64,000 bases of DNA from Sphingomonas sp. IW22 (GTDB lineage: Bacteria > Pseudomonadota > Alphaproteobacteria > Sphingomonadales > Sphingomonadaceae): assembly GCF_041321155.1 (NCBI RefSeq), contig NZ_JBGGWB010000001.1, forward strand, positions 1,054,001 through 1,118,000, given 5' to 3'. How positions within the stretch are numbered: position 1 is the stretch's first letter; each line of letters starts with the position of its first letter. The position numbers and the translations under genes are program-made. The notes below the pieces were generated by a model. The model was not told the origin of the DNA. It ran no database searches and saw only the letters and a list, made by a program, of their open reading frames with translations. This document shows, one piece after another, positions 1 through 9,902 of this stretch.

Positions 1-503
1 ATTTCGTCGGCAACAGCCACTTCATGCGGATCCTGTCGGACCCCAATGGCGCCGCCGATGCCGACACGAAGCGCGTCGTGCTGTGTTCGGGCAAGGTCGC
101 CTATGACCTGATCGAAGCGCGCGATGCCGCGGGCGATACCGAAACGCAGATCATCCGCATCGAACAGCTCTATCCCTTCCCCGGCGATCCGCTTGCCGTC
201 CGCCTGGCGCGGATGCCCAAGCTGGAAGACGTGGTCTGGGCACAGGAAGAGCCGAAGAACAACGGTTCGTGGTTCTTCGTCGAACCGGAGATCGAACAGT
301 CGCTTGCCGCCGCCAATTCGGCCGTCAAGCGCGCTCGCTATGCCGGCCGCGGCGCATCTGCATCGCCCGCAACCGGCCTGATGAAGCGGCACCAGGCCGA
401 ACAGGGCGCGTTGATTGCCGACGCGCTCGGCCACAATGTGCGCGAAGAGATTCGCCGCACGCGCCAGACCGACAACAGTGCGACCGGCAAGGCCGCGTCG
501 TGA
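1..503 (+). CDS. sucA: 2-oxoglutarate dehydrogenase E1 component, C-terminal part (5' truncated by window)
   Basis: This is the tail of the thiamine-dependent E1 subunit of the 2-oxoglutarate dehydrogenase complex, which decarboxylates 2-oxoglutarate in the TCA cycle. The reading frame is already open at the window edge (first full codon at base 3). It shows the conserved C-terminal E1 region: KVAYDL, then LYPFPGDPL, then VWAQEEPKNNGSW, the segment that packs around the E1 dimer interface. The gene ends 26 bases before sucB and the order sucA-sucB-lpdA is the usual one, so the identification is firm although the catalytic N-terminal portion lies outside the window. Confidence 0.95.
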   Translation, partial: FVGNSHFMRILSDPNGAADADTKRVVLCSGKVAYDLIEARDAAGDTETQIIRIEQLYPFPGDPLAVRLARMPKLEDVVWAQEEPKNNGSWFFVEPEIEQSLAAANSAVKRARYAGRGASASPATGLMKRHQAEQGALIADALGHNVREEIRRTRQTDNSATGKAAS

Positions 504-529
504 TCGAAGCCTGAAGAAGGACGAAAACC

Positions 530-1783
<1,254 letters not shown>

Positions 1784-1826
1784 GTTAACGTGCGGCACCG
1801 GACACCCGGCGCGACGGAGAATGGAA

Positions 1827-3218
1827 ATGGCTGAATACGACTTCGACGTTCTGGTGATCGGCGCCGGCCCCGGCGGCTATGTCGCTGCGATCCGCGCGGC
1901 CCAGCTGGGCCTGCGCGTCGCGTGCGCCGAATCGCGCGAAACGCTGGGCGGCACCTGCCTCAATGTCGGGTGCATCCCGTCAAAGGCGATGCTGCACGCG
2001 TCCGAATATTTCGACGCGGCCGCCAATGGCGCGATGGCCAAGATGGGCATCAAGGTAACGCCCGAACTCGACCTCGACACGATGCACGCACAGCGGCTCG
2101 ACGCGGTGAAGGGGCTGACCGGGGGCATCGAATATCTGTTCAAGAAGAACAAGGTGGAATGGCTGAAGGGCCGCGCCAGCTTCCAGGATTCGACCACGGT
2201 CAAGGTCGGCGACCGCACCGTCACCGCGCGCGACATCGTCATCGCGACCGGCTCGTCGGTCACGCCCCTGCCGGGCGTCGAGGTCGACCAGAGGGTCGTC
2301 GTCGATTCGACCGGGGCGCTGGAACTGCCCAAGGTGCCGGGTCATCTCGTCGTCATCGGCGGCGGCGTGATCGGGCTTGAGCTGGGCAGCGTTTGGCGCC
2401 GTCTGGGCGCCAAGGTGACGGTCGTCGAGTACCTCGACCAGATCCTCCCCGGCTTCGACGGCGATGTCCGCAAAGAATCGCTCAAGCTGTTCAAGAAGCA
2501 GGGCATCGAGTTCAAGACCGGCACCAAGGTGACCGGTGTCGCGCTGAATGGCGACAAGGCCACCGTCACCGTCGAACCCGCCAAGGGCGGCGAGGCCGAG
2601 ACGATCGAGGCGGACAACGTCCTGGTCGCCATCGGTCGGCGTCCGAACACCGACGGCCTGAACCTCGAAGCGGCGGGCCTGTCGGTCAACCAGCGCGGTC
2701 AGATCGAGATCGACCATGATTTCGCGACCAAGGTCGACGGCATCTGGGCGATCGGCGACGTCGTCCCCGGCCCGATGCTCGCCCACAAGGCCGAAGATGA
2801 AGGCATTGCCGTGGCTGAGAACATCGCGGGCCAGACCGGCATCGTGAACCACGACCTGATCCCGTCGGTCGTCTACACGCTGCCCGAAATCGCCGGCGTC
2901 GGCCTGACCGAAGAAGCCGCGCGCGAAAAGGGCGAGGTCAAGGTCGGCAAGTTCCCGATGGCCGGCAACAGCCGCGCCAAGACCAACCACGAACCCGACG
3001 GTTTCGTGAAGGTCATTTCCGACGCCAAGACCGACCGCGTGCTGGGCGTGTGGATCATCACCTCGGTCGCGGGGACGATGATCGCGCAGGCCACGCAGGC
3101 AATGGAATTCGGCGCGACGAGCGAGGACATCGCTTATACCTGCCACGCGCATCCGACCCATTCGGAAGCGATCAAGGAAGCCGCCATGGCGGTGACGGGC
3201 AAGCCGATCCACATCTGA
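1827..3218 (+). CDS. lpdA: Dihydrolipoyl dehydrogenase (E3)
   Basis: FAD-dependent E3 subunit that reoxidises the dihydrolipoyl group of E2 with NAD+. The 463-residue protein begins with the FAD-binding GAGPGGYVAA motif. The redox-active disulfide lies in GGTCLNVGC (C44 and C49), an NAD-binding GGGVIGLELG follows near the middle, and the catalytic His-Glu pair is in HPTHSE (H442/E447). Two ATGs are possible six bases apart; the second is preferred because it sits six bases after GGAGA, whereas the first abuts it. It is the last gene of the suc operon and is followed by a strong terminator. Confidence 0.96.
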   Translation: MAEYDFDVLVIGAGPGGYVAAIRAAQLGLRVACAESRETLGGTCLNVGCIPSKAMLHASEYFDAAANGAMAKMGIKVTPELDLDTMHAQRLDAVKGLTGGIEYLFKKNKVEWLKGRASFQDSTTVKVGDRTVTARDIVIATGSSVTPLPGVEVDQRVVVDSTGALELPKVPGHLVVIGGGVIGLELGSVWRRLGAKVTVVEYLDQILPGFDGDVRKESLKLFKKQGIEFKTGTKVTGVALNGDKATVTVEPAKGGEAETIEADNVLVAIGRRPNTDGLNLEAAGLSVNQRGQIEIDHDFATKVDGIWAIGDVVPGPMLAHKAEDEGIAVAENIAGQTGIVNHDLIPSVVYTLPEIAGVGLTEEAAREKGEVKVGKFPMAGNSRAKTNHEPDGFVKVISDAKTDRVLGVWIITSVAGTMIAQATQAMEFGATSEDIAYTCHAHPTHSEAIKEAAMAVTGKPIHI

Positions 3219-3241
3219 CACACGGGATCAGGATCGTTTGA

Positions 3242-3278
3242 AAAGGGCCGCTGTCGCAAATCGACAGCGGCCCTTTTT
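3242..3278. terminator. Bidirectional rho-independent terminator after lpdA
   Basis: A perfect stem (GGGCCGCTGTCG with its complement, extended by A-T pairs) and a five-base loop is followed by five T residues on the top strand and preceded by A residues. It can therefore stop transcription from both lpdA and the convergent membrane protein gene. Confidence 0.9.
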
Positions 3279-3292
3279 CGTGGCGTACTGGC

Positions 3293-3940
3293 TCAGGCGG
3301 CGCGGGCAGGCGCAGGCCGCGCCAGCAGCAGGGTCATCCAGCCCGATGCCAGCGCCGCATACCACAGCGCCTGGTCGCCAATCGCATGTTCGGCAGTCGC
3401 TCCGCCCATCGCTCCGCCGACAAAGGCCAGCCACAGCAGCAGATAGCGCAGCGCCACCCAGCCCCCGCCCTCACCCATCAGCGCGGCGGCGAGGCTCTGT
3501 CCCATTCGGACGAGATTGCCGGTGAAATAGGTGATGCCGATGGTCACCTCTCCATCGCGGGTGAACACGCCGTTGATCGCGCCCATTGCGCCGGCCAGCA
3601 GCGGCAGGACCATGGCGGGCGACAGGAGTGTGCTGACCGCCCCGGCCCCCAGCAACAGCGTCGCCAGCGCCATCACCGCAGCCATCGCGCGCGCGGTGAC
3701 GGCACGCGCGACAATCGCTGCCAGCATGACGCCCGCCACGAACGCCATGACCAGCGTCAGCGCAATGCGCGCGGTGTTCCAGTCGCCAGTGCCCAGCGCA
3801 GCGGCACCTTGCGTCGTATTTCCGCTCATGAAGGAGACGAAGAACCCGCCCAGCCGGACAAAGGCATAGGCATCGACAAATCCCGCCAGCGCGGCAAGGA
3901 CGAGGGCGGCGAGCAAAAGCGGCGATGATGTGCGGCGCAT
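3293..3940 (-). CDS. DUF1275 (YoaK-type) integral membrane protein
   Basis: A 215-residue, very hydrophobic protein with about six membrane segments and the family hallmark near its start: a GFVDAYAFVRLGG segment followed by FVSFMSGNTTQ. These are typical of the YoaK/DUF1275 family of inner-membrane proteins, whose transport substrate is unknown. I chose the internal ATG (MRRTSSPLLL) because the 14 residues upstream look like non-conserved extension. It is monocistronic, convergent with lpdA, and shares its terminator. Confidence 0.85.
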   Translation of the reverse strand: MRRTSSPLLLAALVLAALAGFVDAYAFVRLGGFFVSFMSGNTTQGAAALGTGDWNTARIALTLVMAFVAGVMLAAIVARAVTARAMAAVMALATLLLGAGAVSTLLSPAMVLPLLAGAMGAINGVFTRDGEVTIGITYFTGNLVRMGQSLAAALMGEGGGWVALRYLLLWLAFVGGAMGGATAEHAIGDQALWYAALASGWMTLLLARPAPARAA

Positions 3941-3997
3941 GACCGATGATCTAGGGCCTAAGGCGCCGAAGCTGAACCCCACAGGGCCGGAAACGAC

Positions 3998-4032
3998 GAT
4001 GCCCGGCCGATATTTTCCATCGGCCGGGCATC
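3998..4032 (-). terminator. Terminator-like hairpin downstream of recA
   Basis: A perfect 14-bp stem (GATGCCCGGCCGAT and its complement) encloses a seven-base loop, about 50 bases after the recA stop in the direction of recA transcription. The T-tract is poor (GTCGTTTCC), so termination is likely but its strength is uncertain. Confidence 0.7.
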
Positions 4033-4081
4033 ATTTCGATTCATATGTCGCCGCTGTCATCGGTCGACAGCAGGACGAGCG

Positions 4082-5152
4082 TCACTCGTCCTCAGGACCG
4101 GCGCCCACCATCATCTCTTCCGAAACCTCTGCCGTGCGGGCACGGATCGCGGCTTCCAGACGCTCACGCAGTTCGTTATTTTCGCGCAGGAAGGTCTTGG
4201 CGTTTTCACGCCCCTGCCCGATCCGCACGCTGTCGTAGCTGAACCAGGCGCCCGCCTTTTCCACCAGCCCCGCCTTGACGCCGAGGTCGAGGATCTCACC
4301 AATCTTCGAAATGCCTTCGCCATACATGATGTCAAATTCGACCTGCTTGAACGGCGGCGCGACCTTGTTCTTGACCACCTTCACGCGGGTCGCGTTGCCG
4401 ATGATCTCGTCGCGATCCTTGATCTGCCCCGTGCGGCGGATGTCCAGACGCACCGAAGCATAGAATTTCAGTGCGTTGCCGCCGGTCGTGGTTTCGGGAT
4501 TGCCGTACATCACGCCGATCTTCATGCGCAGCTGGTTGATGAAGATCACCGTGCAACGCGAGCGGCTGATCGAACCGGTCAGCTTGCGAAGCGACTGCGA
4601 CATCAGGCGTGCCTGAAGGCCGACATGGCTGTCGCCCATCTCACCCTCGATCTCGGCGCGCGGAACAAGGGCTGCGACCGAATCGACCACCAGCACGTCG
4701 ATCGCGTTTGAGCGCACCAGCGTGTCGGTAATCTCCAGCGCCTGCTCACCCGTATCGGGCTGCGACACGATCAATTCGTCGATGTTGACGCCCAGCTTGC
4801 GTGCGTAAACGGGGTCGAGCGCGTGTTCGGCATCGACAAAGGCTGCGGTGCCGCCCGCCTTTTGCGCCTCTGCGATGCAGTGCAGCGCCAGCGTCGTCTT
4901 GCCCGAGCTTTCGGGGCCATACACCTCGACCACGCGCCCGCGCGGCAGGCCGCCGACGCCAAGCGCGATGTCGAGTCCCAGCGAGCCGGTCGAAACCGCC
5001 TCCACCTGCATCGTTTCCTTCTGGCCGAGCCGCATTGCCGACCCCTTGCCAAAGGCACGGTCGATCTGGGCCAATGCGGCGTCCAACGCCTTTTGCCGGT
5101 CTGCGTTCGCGGTCGCCATATCGTTCCCGATCACCTTGAGCTGAGCTGCCAT
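4082..5152 (-). CDS. recA: Recombinase A
   Basis: ATP-dependent strand-exchange protein of homologous recombination and co-protease for LexA cleavage. The 356-residue length matches the family. Walker A is GPESSGKT at residues 79-86, followed by the canonical DAEHALD segment, the [12 protein letters not shown] loop and the [18 protein letters not shown] loop 2 region that binds DNA. A second in-frame ATG lies 11 codons later ([10 protein letters not shown]) with a GGGAA upstream, so the true start could be there. The gene is transcribed alone from a promoter region carrying an alphaproteobacterial LexA box, so it should be SOS-inducible. Confidence 0.97.
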   Translation of the reverse strand: MAAQLKVIGNDMATANADRQKALDAALAQIDRAFGKGSAMRLGQKETMQVEAVSTGSLGLDIALGVGGLPRGRVVEVYGPESSGKTTLALHCIAEAQKAGGTAAFVDAEHALDPVYARKLGVNIDELIVSQPDTGEQALEITDTLVRSNAIDVLVVDSVAALVPRAEIEGEMGDSHVGLQARLMSQSLRKLTGSISRSRCTVIFINQLRMKIGVMYGNPETTTGGNALKFYASVRLDIRRTGQIKDRDEIIGNATRVKVVKNKVAPPFKQVEFDIMYGEGISKIGEILDLGVKAGLVEKAGAWFSYDSVRIGQGRENAKTFLRENNELRERLEAAIRARTAEVSEEMMVGAGPEDE

Positions 5153-5228
5153 TCTTCGCTTCCATCGCTAGAGCAACCGCGCGCCGGGTTCAACGCGCCG
5201 CCCCCGATATAACCCCGTTGCACCATGA

Positions 5229-5243
5229 GAACAAGAGGGGAAC
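5229..5243 (-). promoter_or_regulatory. LexA (SOS) box of recA
   Basis: On the recA strand the sequence is GTTC-N7-GTTC, the direct-repeat SOS box characteristic of alphaproteobacterial LexA. It lies 77 bases upstream of the recA start codon, in the short space between recA and the downstream end of the decarboxylase gene. The position and perfect half-sites make this a confident operator. Confidence 0.85.
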
Positions 5244-5251
5244 GACGAGGC

Positions 5252-6475
5252 TTAAACCTGCGCCGTATCGACCACCAGTTCGCGTGCAGGCGGGTGGCCC
5301 AGGAACAGGCCGGGGCTGGCGGTAAAGCCATAGGCGCCGGCCAGAAAGATCGCGATCAGGTCGCCCACGCGCGGATCGGGCAGGCCTACCCGGTCGCCCA
5401 GCCGGTCGAGCGGGGTGCAAAGGCTGCCCACGACCGACACCGCCATCGGCTCCCCCGTCATCCGTCCGGCAATCGCGACCGGATAATTGCGGCGGACGAC
5501 CGTGCCGAAATTACCGCTGGCGGCGAGTTGGTGGTGCAACCCGCCATCGACGATGGCGAACCGCTCCCCCTGGCTCTCCTTCACATCGACCACGCGTGTC
5601 AGATAGACACCGCATTCGCCGACGATCCAGCGCCCCAGTTCGATTGCATATTGCGTGCCCGGATCGGCATCGGCGAGCGTTTCTGACAGCGCCGCACCCA
5701 CCGCCTCGATATCGACCGGCTCGTCACCCGCGAAATAGGGAATGCCGAACCCGCCGCCCAGATTGACCAGCGGTGGCACCGCGCCCGCTTCATCGGCCAG
5801 CCGCCGCGCCACCGCAACGGTTGCCGCCTGCGTCTCGATGATTGCCGCCGCCGACAGCGCCTGCGAACCGGCATAGATGTGAAACCCGCGCCAGTCCGCG
5901 CCCGCGCCCACGATCTCGCCCACCAACGCGGGCACCCGCGCCGCGTCGATGCCGAAGGGGGACGAACGACCGCCCATCTTCATGCCCGACCCCTTCAGGT
6001 CGAAATCCGGATTCACCCGCACCGCCAGCCGGGGACGCAGCCCCAGCCGTTCGCCGATCGCCAGCGCGCGCCGTGCCTCCCCCTCCGACTCCAGGTTCAG
6101 CGTTGCCCCGGCCTCGATCGCGGCGGTCAGTTCGTCGTCGCGCTTTCCTGGCCCGGCAAAGCTGATGACCGACGCGGGCTTCACCGCCAATGCGCGTGCC
6201 AGTTCGCCGCCCGACGCCACGTCCAGCCCGTCCACCAGCGGCGCGATGGCGGCCAGCAGTTGCGGATGCGGATTGGCCTTGATCGCATAATGGATGTCCA
6301 GCCGGTCCGGCATCGCCGCGCGCAATCGCGCCAGCCGTGCGCGCACTTCGCCCATGTCATAGACGAACAGCGGCGTATCGCCCGCCACGCCGATCCAGTG
6401 TTCGGCGTCGTGCCCCGCGATCGTCAGCGTGTCGCCGTCTGCGAAGTGCGGCGGGATTGGCCCCATCGGTTTCAT
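5252..6475 (-). CDS. Exosortase A-associated pyridoxal-dependent decarboxylase (type III fold, LysA-like)
   Basis: A 407-residue PLP enzyme of the alanine-racemase-fold decarboxylase family (diaminopimelate/ornithine decarboxylase relatives). The PLP-binding lysine lies in HYAIKANPHP. Glycine-rich phosphate-binding segments (NLGGGFG) are present, and the C-terminal active-site cysteine is in GSLCTPLDRLG. Together with the next ligase, ACP and two hydrolase-fold proteins it matches the gene set usually linked to exosortase A / PEP-CTERM exopolysaccharide loci. It is therefore probably not a lysine-biosynthesis enzyme. The start overlaps the ligase stop as ATGA, showing translational coupling. 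Substrate unknown. Confidence 0.85.
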   Translation of the reverse strand: MKPMGPIPPHFADGDTLTIAGHDAEHWIGVAGDTPLFVYDMGEVRARLARLRAAMPDRLDIHYAIKANPHPQLLAAIAPLVDGLDVASGGELARALAVKPASVISFAGPGKRDDELTAAIEAGATLNLESEGEARRALAIGERLGLRPRLAVRVNPDFDLKGSGMKMGGRSSPFGIDAARVPALVGEIVGAGADWRGFHIYAGSQALSAAAIIETQAATVAVARRLADEAGAVPPLVNLGGGFGIPYFAGDEPVDIEAVGAALSETLADADPGTQYAIELGRWIVGECGVYLTRVVDVKESQGERFAIVDGGLHHQLAASGNFGTVVRRNYPVAIAGRMTGEPMAVSVVGSLCTPLDRLGDRVGLPDPRVGDLIAIFLAGAYGFTASPGLFLGHPPARELVVDTAQV

Positions 6476-7986
6476 GCCAGTATCTCCGCCTTCACGCCCG
6501 ATCGGTCGAGCTTGCCATTGGCGTTGCGCGGCAGGGCGCTGCGCCATTCATAACGATGCGGCTGCATGAAGCCGGGCAGTTCGCGCTTCAACCGTTCGCG
6601 CAGGCTCGCCTCCGCCGCCTGGGGTTCGCCGCGCGCGCTGGCGACGACGACGATCGCCTGACCCAGCCGGGGGTCGGGCACACCCAGCGCCACCGCCTCC
6701 CCCACTTCACCACCGGCCAGCACCGCTTCCTCGATCTCCGTCGGGCTGATGCGGTTGCCCGCCGACTTGATCATCTCGTCATCGCGGCCGACGAAGCGCA
6801 GCAGGCCCGCTTCGTCCGCGACCACCGTATCGCCCGACCATACCGCCATGCCGCCATGCTCGGCCCATGCGGGTGCCGGGCGAAAGCGCAGCGCCGTCCG
6901 CTCCGCATCCTGCCAATATCCTTGAGCGACCAGCGGCCCGGCATGGACCAGTTCGCCTGCCTCCCCCGCCGCTGCGCGCGTACCGTCGGGGCGCGCCACC
7001 ATTACTTCGGCAAAGGGAATGGCGCGGCCGATCGAGTCGGGATGCGCGTCGACCAAAGCGGGGTCGAGATAGGTCGAACGAAACGCCTCGGTCAGGCCAT
7101 ACATGGGGAACAGCCGCGCCGCCGGGAAAAGCTCCCGCAGCGCGCGCACCATGCGCGGCGTCAGCGCGCCGCCCGAATTGGTCAGCCGCTTCAGCCGCGC
7201 CGCCACCTCGACCGGCCAGTCGCTGTCGAGCAATTGCACCCACAGCGGCGGCACACCCGCCAGGCTGGTGGCGTCGAACCGCTCGACCGCCTTCACCACG
7301 TCGCGCGCGGTCAGGTAATCGAGCGGCACGACGCTGGCTCCCGCCGCCCACGTCGAAAACAACTGGTTTTGCCCATAATCGAAACTCAGCGGCAGCACCG
7401 CCAGCACCCGGTCGGCGCGCGTCACGTCCAGATAATGGGCAACGCTGATCGCGCCGAGCCACAGATTGGCGTGGCTCAGCATCACGCCCTTGGGCCGCCC
7501 GGTCGACCCCGAAGTGTACAGGATCGCCGCCAGCGAAGCGGCGTCCGCGTTCGACGGCGCCAGCCCTTCGCCCGCCAACGGCAGCTGCGCTTCATCGACC
7601 GTGCGGGCATCGCCGGGCACGTCACTCGTCTCCAACGTCGACAGCCGCGCTGCACCGGCGATCAGCAGCCGCGCGCCGCTGTCCGACAGGATATGCGCCA
7701 CCTGCGCGCGTTTCAGCAGCGGATTGACCGGCACATGCACCAGCCCCGCCCGCGCCGCCGCCAGCGGCAGGACGCACGCCGCCCGCGTCTTGGCCAGCCA
7801 GCTTGCTACCCGGTCGCCGGGGTTCAGGCCCTGCGCGCGCAACCATGCCGCCGCCGCACCGACCGCGCGCTCAAGCTCGGCAAAGCACCATGTTCCGGCA
7901 CGGTCGTGCAGCGCGGGCGCATCGGGGGCGCCCATCAGCGGCAGATGGTCGACCGGGCGCGGTTCGGGATTCAACGCAATGCTCAT
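6472..7986 (-). CDS. Exosortase A-associated acyl-CoA ligase (AMP-forming)
   Basis: A 504-residue ANL-superfamily adenylating enzyme. The P-loop motif is AAILYTSGSTGRPKGVMLSH. The adenine-binding MYGLTE segment and the C-terminal GNRISPTEIEE hinge and NGKLDR lysine region complete the two-domain fold. Members of this family co-occur with the PLP decarboxylase and the small ACP found here, so it probably activates an acyl or amino-acyl unit for loading on that ACP. It is divergently transcribed from the ACP gene across a 172-base promoter region and is coupled by a 4-base overlap to the decarboxylase. Confidence 0.87.
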   Translation of the reverse strand: MSIALNPEPRPVDHLPLMGAPDAPALHDRAGTWCFAELERAVGAAAAWLRAQGLNPGDRVASWLAKTRAACVLPLAAARAGLVHVPVNPLLKRAQVAHILSDSGARLLIAGAARLSTLETSDVPGDARTVDEAQLPLAGEGLAPSNADAASLAAILYTSGSTGRPKGVMLSHANLWLGAISVAHYLDVTRADRVLAVLPLSFDYGQNQLFSTWAAGASVVPLDYLTARDVVKAVERFDATSLAGVPPLWVQLLDSDWPVEVAARLKRLTNSGGALTPRMVRALRELFPAARLFPMYGLTEAFRSTYLDPALVDAHPDSIGRAIPFAEVMVARPDGTRAAAGEAGELVHAGPLVAQGYWQDAERTALRFRPAPAWAEHGGMAVWSGDTVVADEAGLLRFVGRDDEMIKSAGNRISPTEIEEAVLAGGEVGEAVALGVPDPRLGQAIVVVASARGEPQAAEASLRERLKRELPGFMQPHRYEWRSALPRNANGKLDRSGVKAEILA

Positions 7987-8158
7987 CGTGCCCGTCCATA
8001 ACCCGCCGCGCCGAATAGTTCGATGACCCGGTCACGGCGCACCCGGTGTCGCGCTTGCACCCATTTCGGCACGCCGCCGTTGGATATGGGTGTTGCCCTT
8101 GTCCGCTGCGTGCGTGGCGGCTAGGCGCGGCGAAAAGCGGGTTTCCACGGAGTAATTG

Positions 8159-8434
8159 ATGATTTCCGAGCAACATGCCGAAGTCGAGGCGACGGTGCGC
8201 GCCGTGCTTCGCGACGTGCTGGCCCTGTCAGAGGACCGCGTCGCGGCGTTCGATGCGAATACGCCGCTGTTCGGCGCGCTGCCCGAGCTCGATTCGATGG
8301 CGGTCGCAGGGCTGTTGACCGAACTGGAAGACCGGCTTGGCATCGTCATCGACGACGATGACATTGACGGCGAAACGCTGGAAAGCTTTGGCACACTGAC
8401 CCGCTTTTCCGTGGCCAAGGTTGAAGCCGTCTGA
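8159..8434 (+). CDS. Acyl carrier protein (exosortase A-associated)
   Basis: A 91-residue acidic carrier protein. The phosphopantetheine attachment serine is S46 in ELDSMAV, flanked by the helical DLExRLGI-type segment (ELEDRLGIVIDDDDID) typical of ACPs. The ATG was chosen because it lies six bases after ACGGAG; a TTG directly upstream is too close to that site. It heads a three-gene operon with the two hydrolase-fold genes and faces the acyl-CoA ligase, which likely loads it. Confidence 0.88.
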   Translation: MISEQHAEVEATVRAVLRDVLALSEDRVAAFDANTPLFGALPELDSMAVAGLLTELEDRLGIVIDDDDIDGETLESFGTLTRFSVAKVEAV

Positions 8435-9138
8435 TCGACGAATATGCCTGGAACGGTGGCCGCGAAGCCCTGTTGCGGTTCGGCCCGCAGGGTGGAGAGG
8501 TCGTGCTGGCGGCCCTGCCCCCGTTCGAGGAGGCGAACCGCCTGCGGACCTTTTTCGTCACCCTGCTGCGCGCGCTGGGCGACCATGGCATCGGCGCGGC
8601 ATTGCCCGACATGCCCGGCCAGGGCGAGAGCATCTGGCCGACCGAGCGCGCGGCGCTGGACGACTGGCGCAGCGCCTTTGCCGCGGCGGAGGAAAAACTG
8701 ACGCGGGCGGGTGCGCGGGTGCATGTGGCAGCGATTCGGGGCGGCGCGCTGTTCGACGGGCGCGCCAATTGCCAGTCGCGCTGGCACTTTGCGCCGCTGA
8801 CCGGGGCCGCTTTGGTTCGCGACATGGTGCGCGCGAAACAGGCCGCTGCACGCGAATCGGGTAAGGATTTCGATCCCAGGGCGATTGCGGGCGACGGGCC
8901 GCCGGTCGAGCTGGCGGGCCATTGCATCAGCCGGGCGATGCTGGCGGAGCTTCAGGGTGCGGCACCCTTTGCCGGACCGGGGCTCCGAACGCTGCGCTTG
9001 GATACCGACACCGCACCCGCCGACCGCAAGATCCTCGCCCGGCCGCTTTGGCGTCGCGCCGATCCGCAAAACAATCCCGCCCTGGCGCGCGAACTGGCCG
9101 CCGACCTTGCCCAGTGGGTCAAGCAATGCGCGAGTTGA
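8431..9138 (+). CDS. Exosortase A-associated alpha/beta-hydrolase-fold protein (hydrolase 2-like)
   Basis: A protein of about 235 residues resembling the 'hydrolase 2' proteins of exosortase A loci. It has an alpha/beta-hydrolase-like arrangement (LAALPPFEEANR oxyanion-side loop, DMPGQGES turn) but no GxSxG elbow; the corresponding segment reads AAIRGGAL, with Arg where the nucleophile would be. It may therefore be non-catalytic or act differently. No ATG exists in frame. The upstream stop is at 8422, and I propose the CTG overlapping the ACP stop because the residues that follow it (EYAWNGGREALLRFGP) look like conserved coding sequence. A TTG at 8473 is the alternative. Confidence 0.7.
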   Translation: MIDEYAWNGGREALLRFGPQGGEVVLAALPPFEEANRLRTFFVTLLRALGDHGIGAALPDMPGQGESIWPTERAALDDWRSAFAAAEEKLTRAGARVHVAAIRGGALFDGRANCQSRWHFAPLTGAALVRDMVRAKQAAARESGKDFDPRAIAGDGPPVELAGHCISRAMLAELQGAAPFAGPGLRTLRLDTDTAPADRKILARPLWRRADPQNNPALARELAADLAQWVKQCAS

Positions 9139-9875
9139 TCCCCTTTCGCTGCGGCAGCGACACGTTGCTGGGCACGCTCGACCGGGCGGAGGGGACACGT
9201 GGCCTGTTGATCGTGTCGGCGGGGAATGAACCCCGGATCGGCGCGCATCGTGGCATGGCGCTGATGGCGGCGCGGCTGGCGGATCGCGGGCATCCGGTAT
9301 TCCGCTTCGACCGGCGTGGGATCGGCGATTCGACCGGCTCCAATCGCGGGTTCGAGGAAAGCGGCCCCGACATCGCCGCCGCCATCGCGGCCTTTCGCCA
9401 CGCGATGCCGTCGCTGATCCATGTCACCGGCTTTGGCATGGGCGACGCGGCAAGCGCGCTGGCGCTGCACGACACCCCTGGCATCGACGCGCTGGTGCTG
9501 GCCAATCCGTGGATCGTCGATCCCGCCGAGCCCGTCACGCCCACCGCCGAGGAGTCGCCGCTGGCCTGGGGCAAGCGGTTGCTGACCCGCCGCCTGAACA
9601 TCGCAAGGCGGGAAGGCGGCGCTGACACGCCGCCCGACCGGCTGGCGGGCCGGGTCGCAGCGGGCCTGGCGGGCAAGGGAGTGCCAGTCACCATCCTGAC
9701 GGCGCAACGCGACAACGCGGCCATCGCCTTTACCCAAGCACTGGCGACACCCGCTTATGCGGAACTGGCCGACAGCGCCCAATTCGCGACACTCGACAGC
9801 GACAGTCCCAACCTCCACCGCGCCGACGAGCAGGCATGGCTGGACGGGCAATTGCTGGCGGCGCTGGCTGGCTGA
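9126..9875 (+). CDS. Exosortase A-associated alpha/beta-hydrolase-fold protein (hydrolase 1-like)
   Basis: A 249-residue alpha/beta-hydrolase-fold protein. It shows VSAGNEPRIGAHRG near the N-terminus and FRFDRRGIGDSTG at the usual strand-4 position. At the place of the nucleophile elbow it reads GFGMGDAASA, so neither Ser nor Cys is visible there. It overlaps the previous gene by 13 bases. Membership of the exosortase A 'hydrolase 1' family is inferred from the RRGxGDS region and from the complete neighbourhood; enzymatic activity is uncertain because of the missing nucleophile. Confidence 0.78.
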   Translation: MRELIPFRCGSDTLLGTLDRAEGTRGLLIVSAGNEPRIGAHRGMALMAARLADRGHPVFRFDRRGIGDSTGSNRGFEESGPDIAAAIAAFRHAMPSLIHVTGFGMGDAASALALHDTPGIDALVLANPWIVDPAEPVTPTAEESPLAWGKRLLTRRLNIARREGGADTPPDRLAGRVAAGLAGKGVPVTILTAQRDNAAIAFTQALATPAYAELADSAQFATLDSDSPNLHRADEQAWLDGQLLAALAG

Positions 9876-9902
9876 ATCGTCGGCCCGCCGACGCGCGGGC
9901 GA

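Noticed and set aside
9878..9893. CGTCGG/CCGACG hairpin between the exosortase-linked operon and msrC
   Set aside because: Only six base pairs and no T-tract, not enough to call a terminator.
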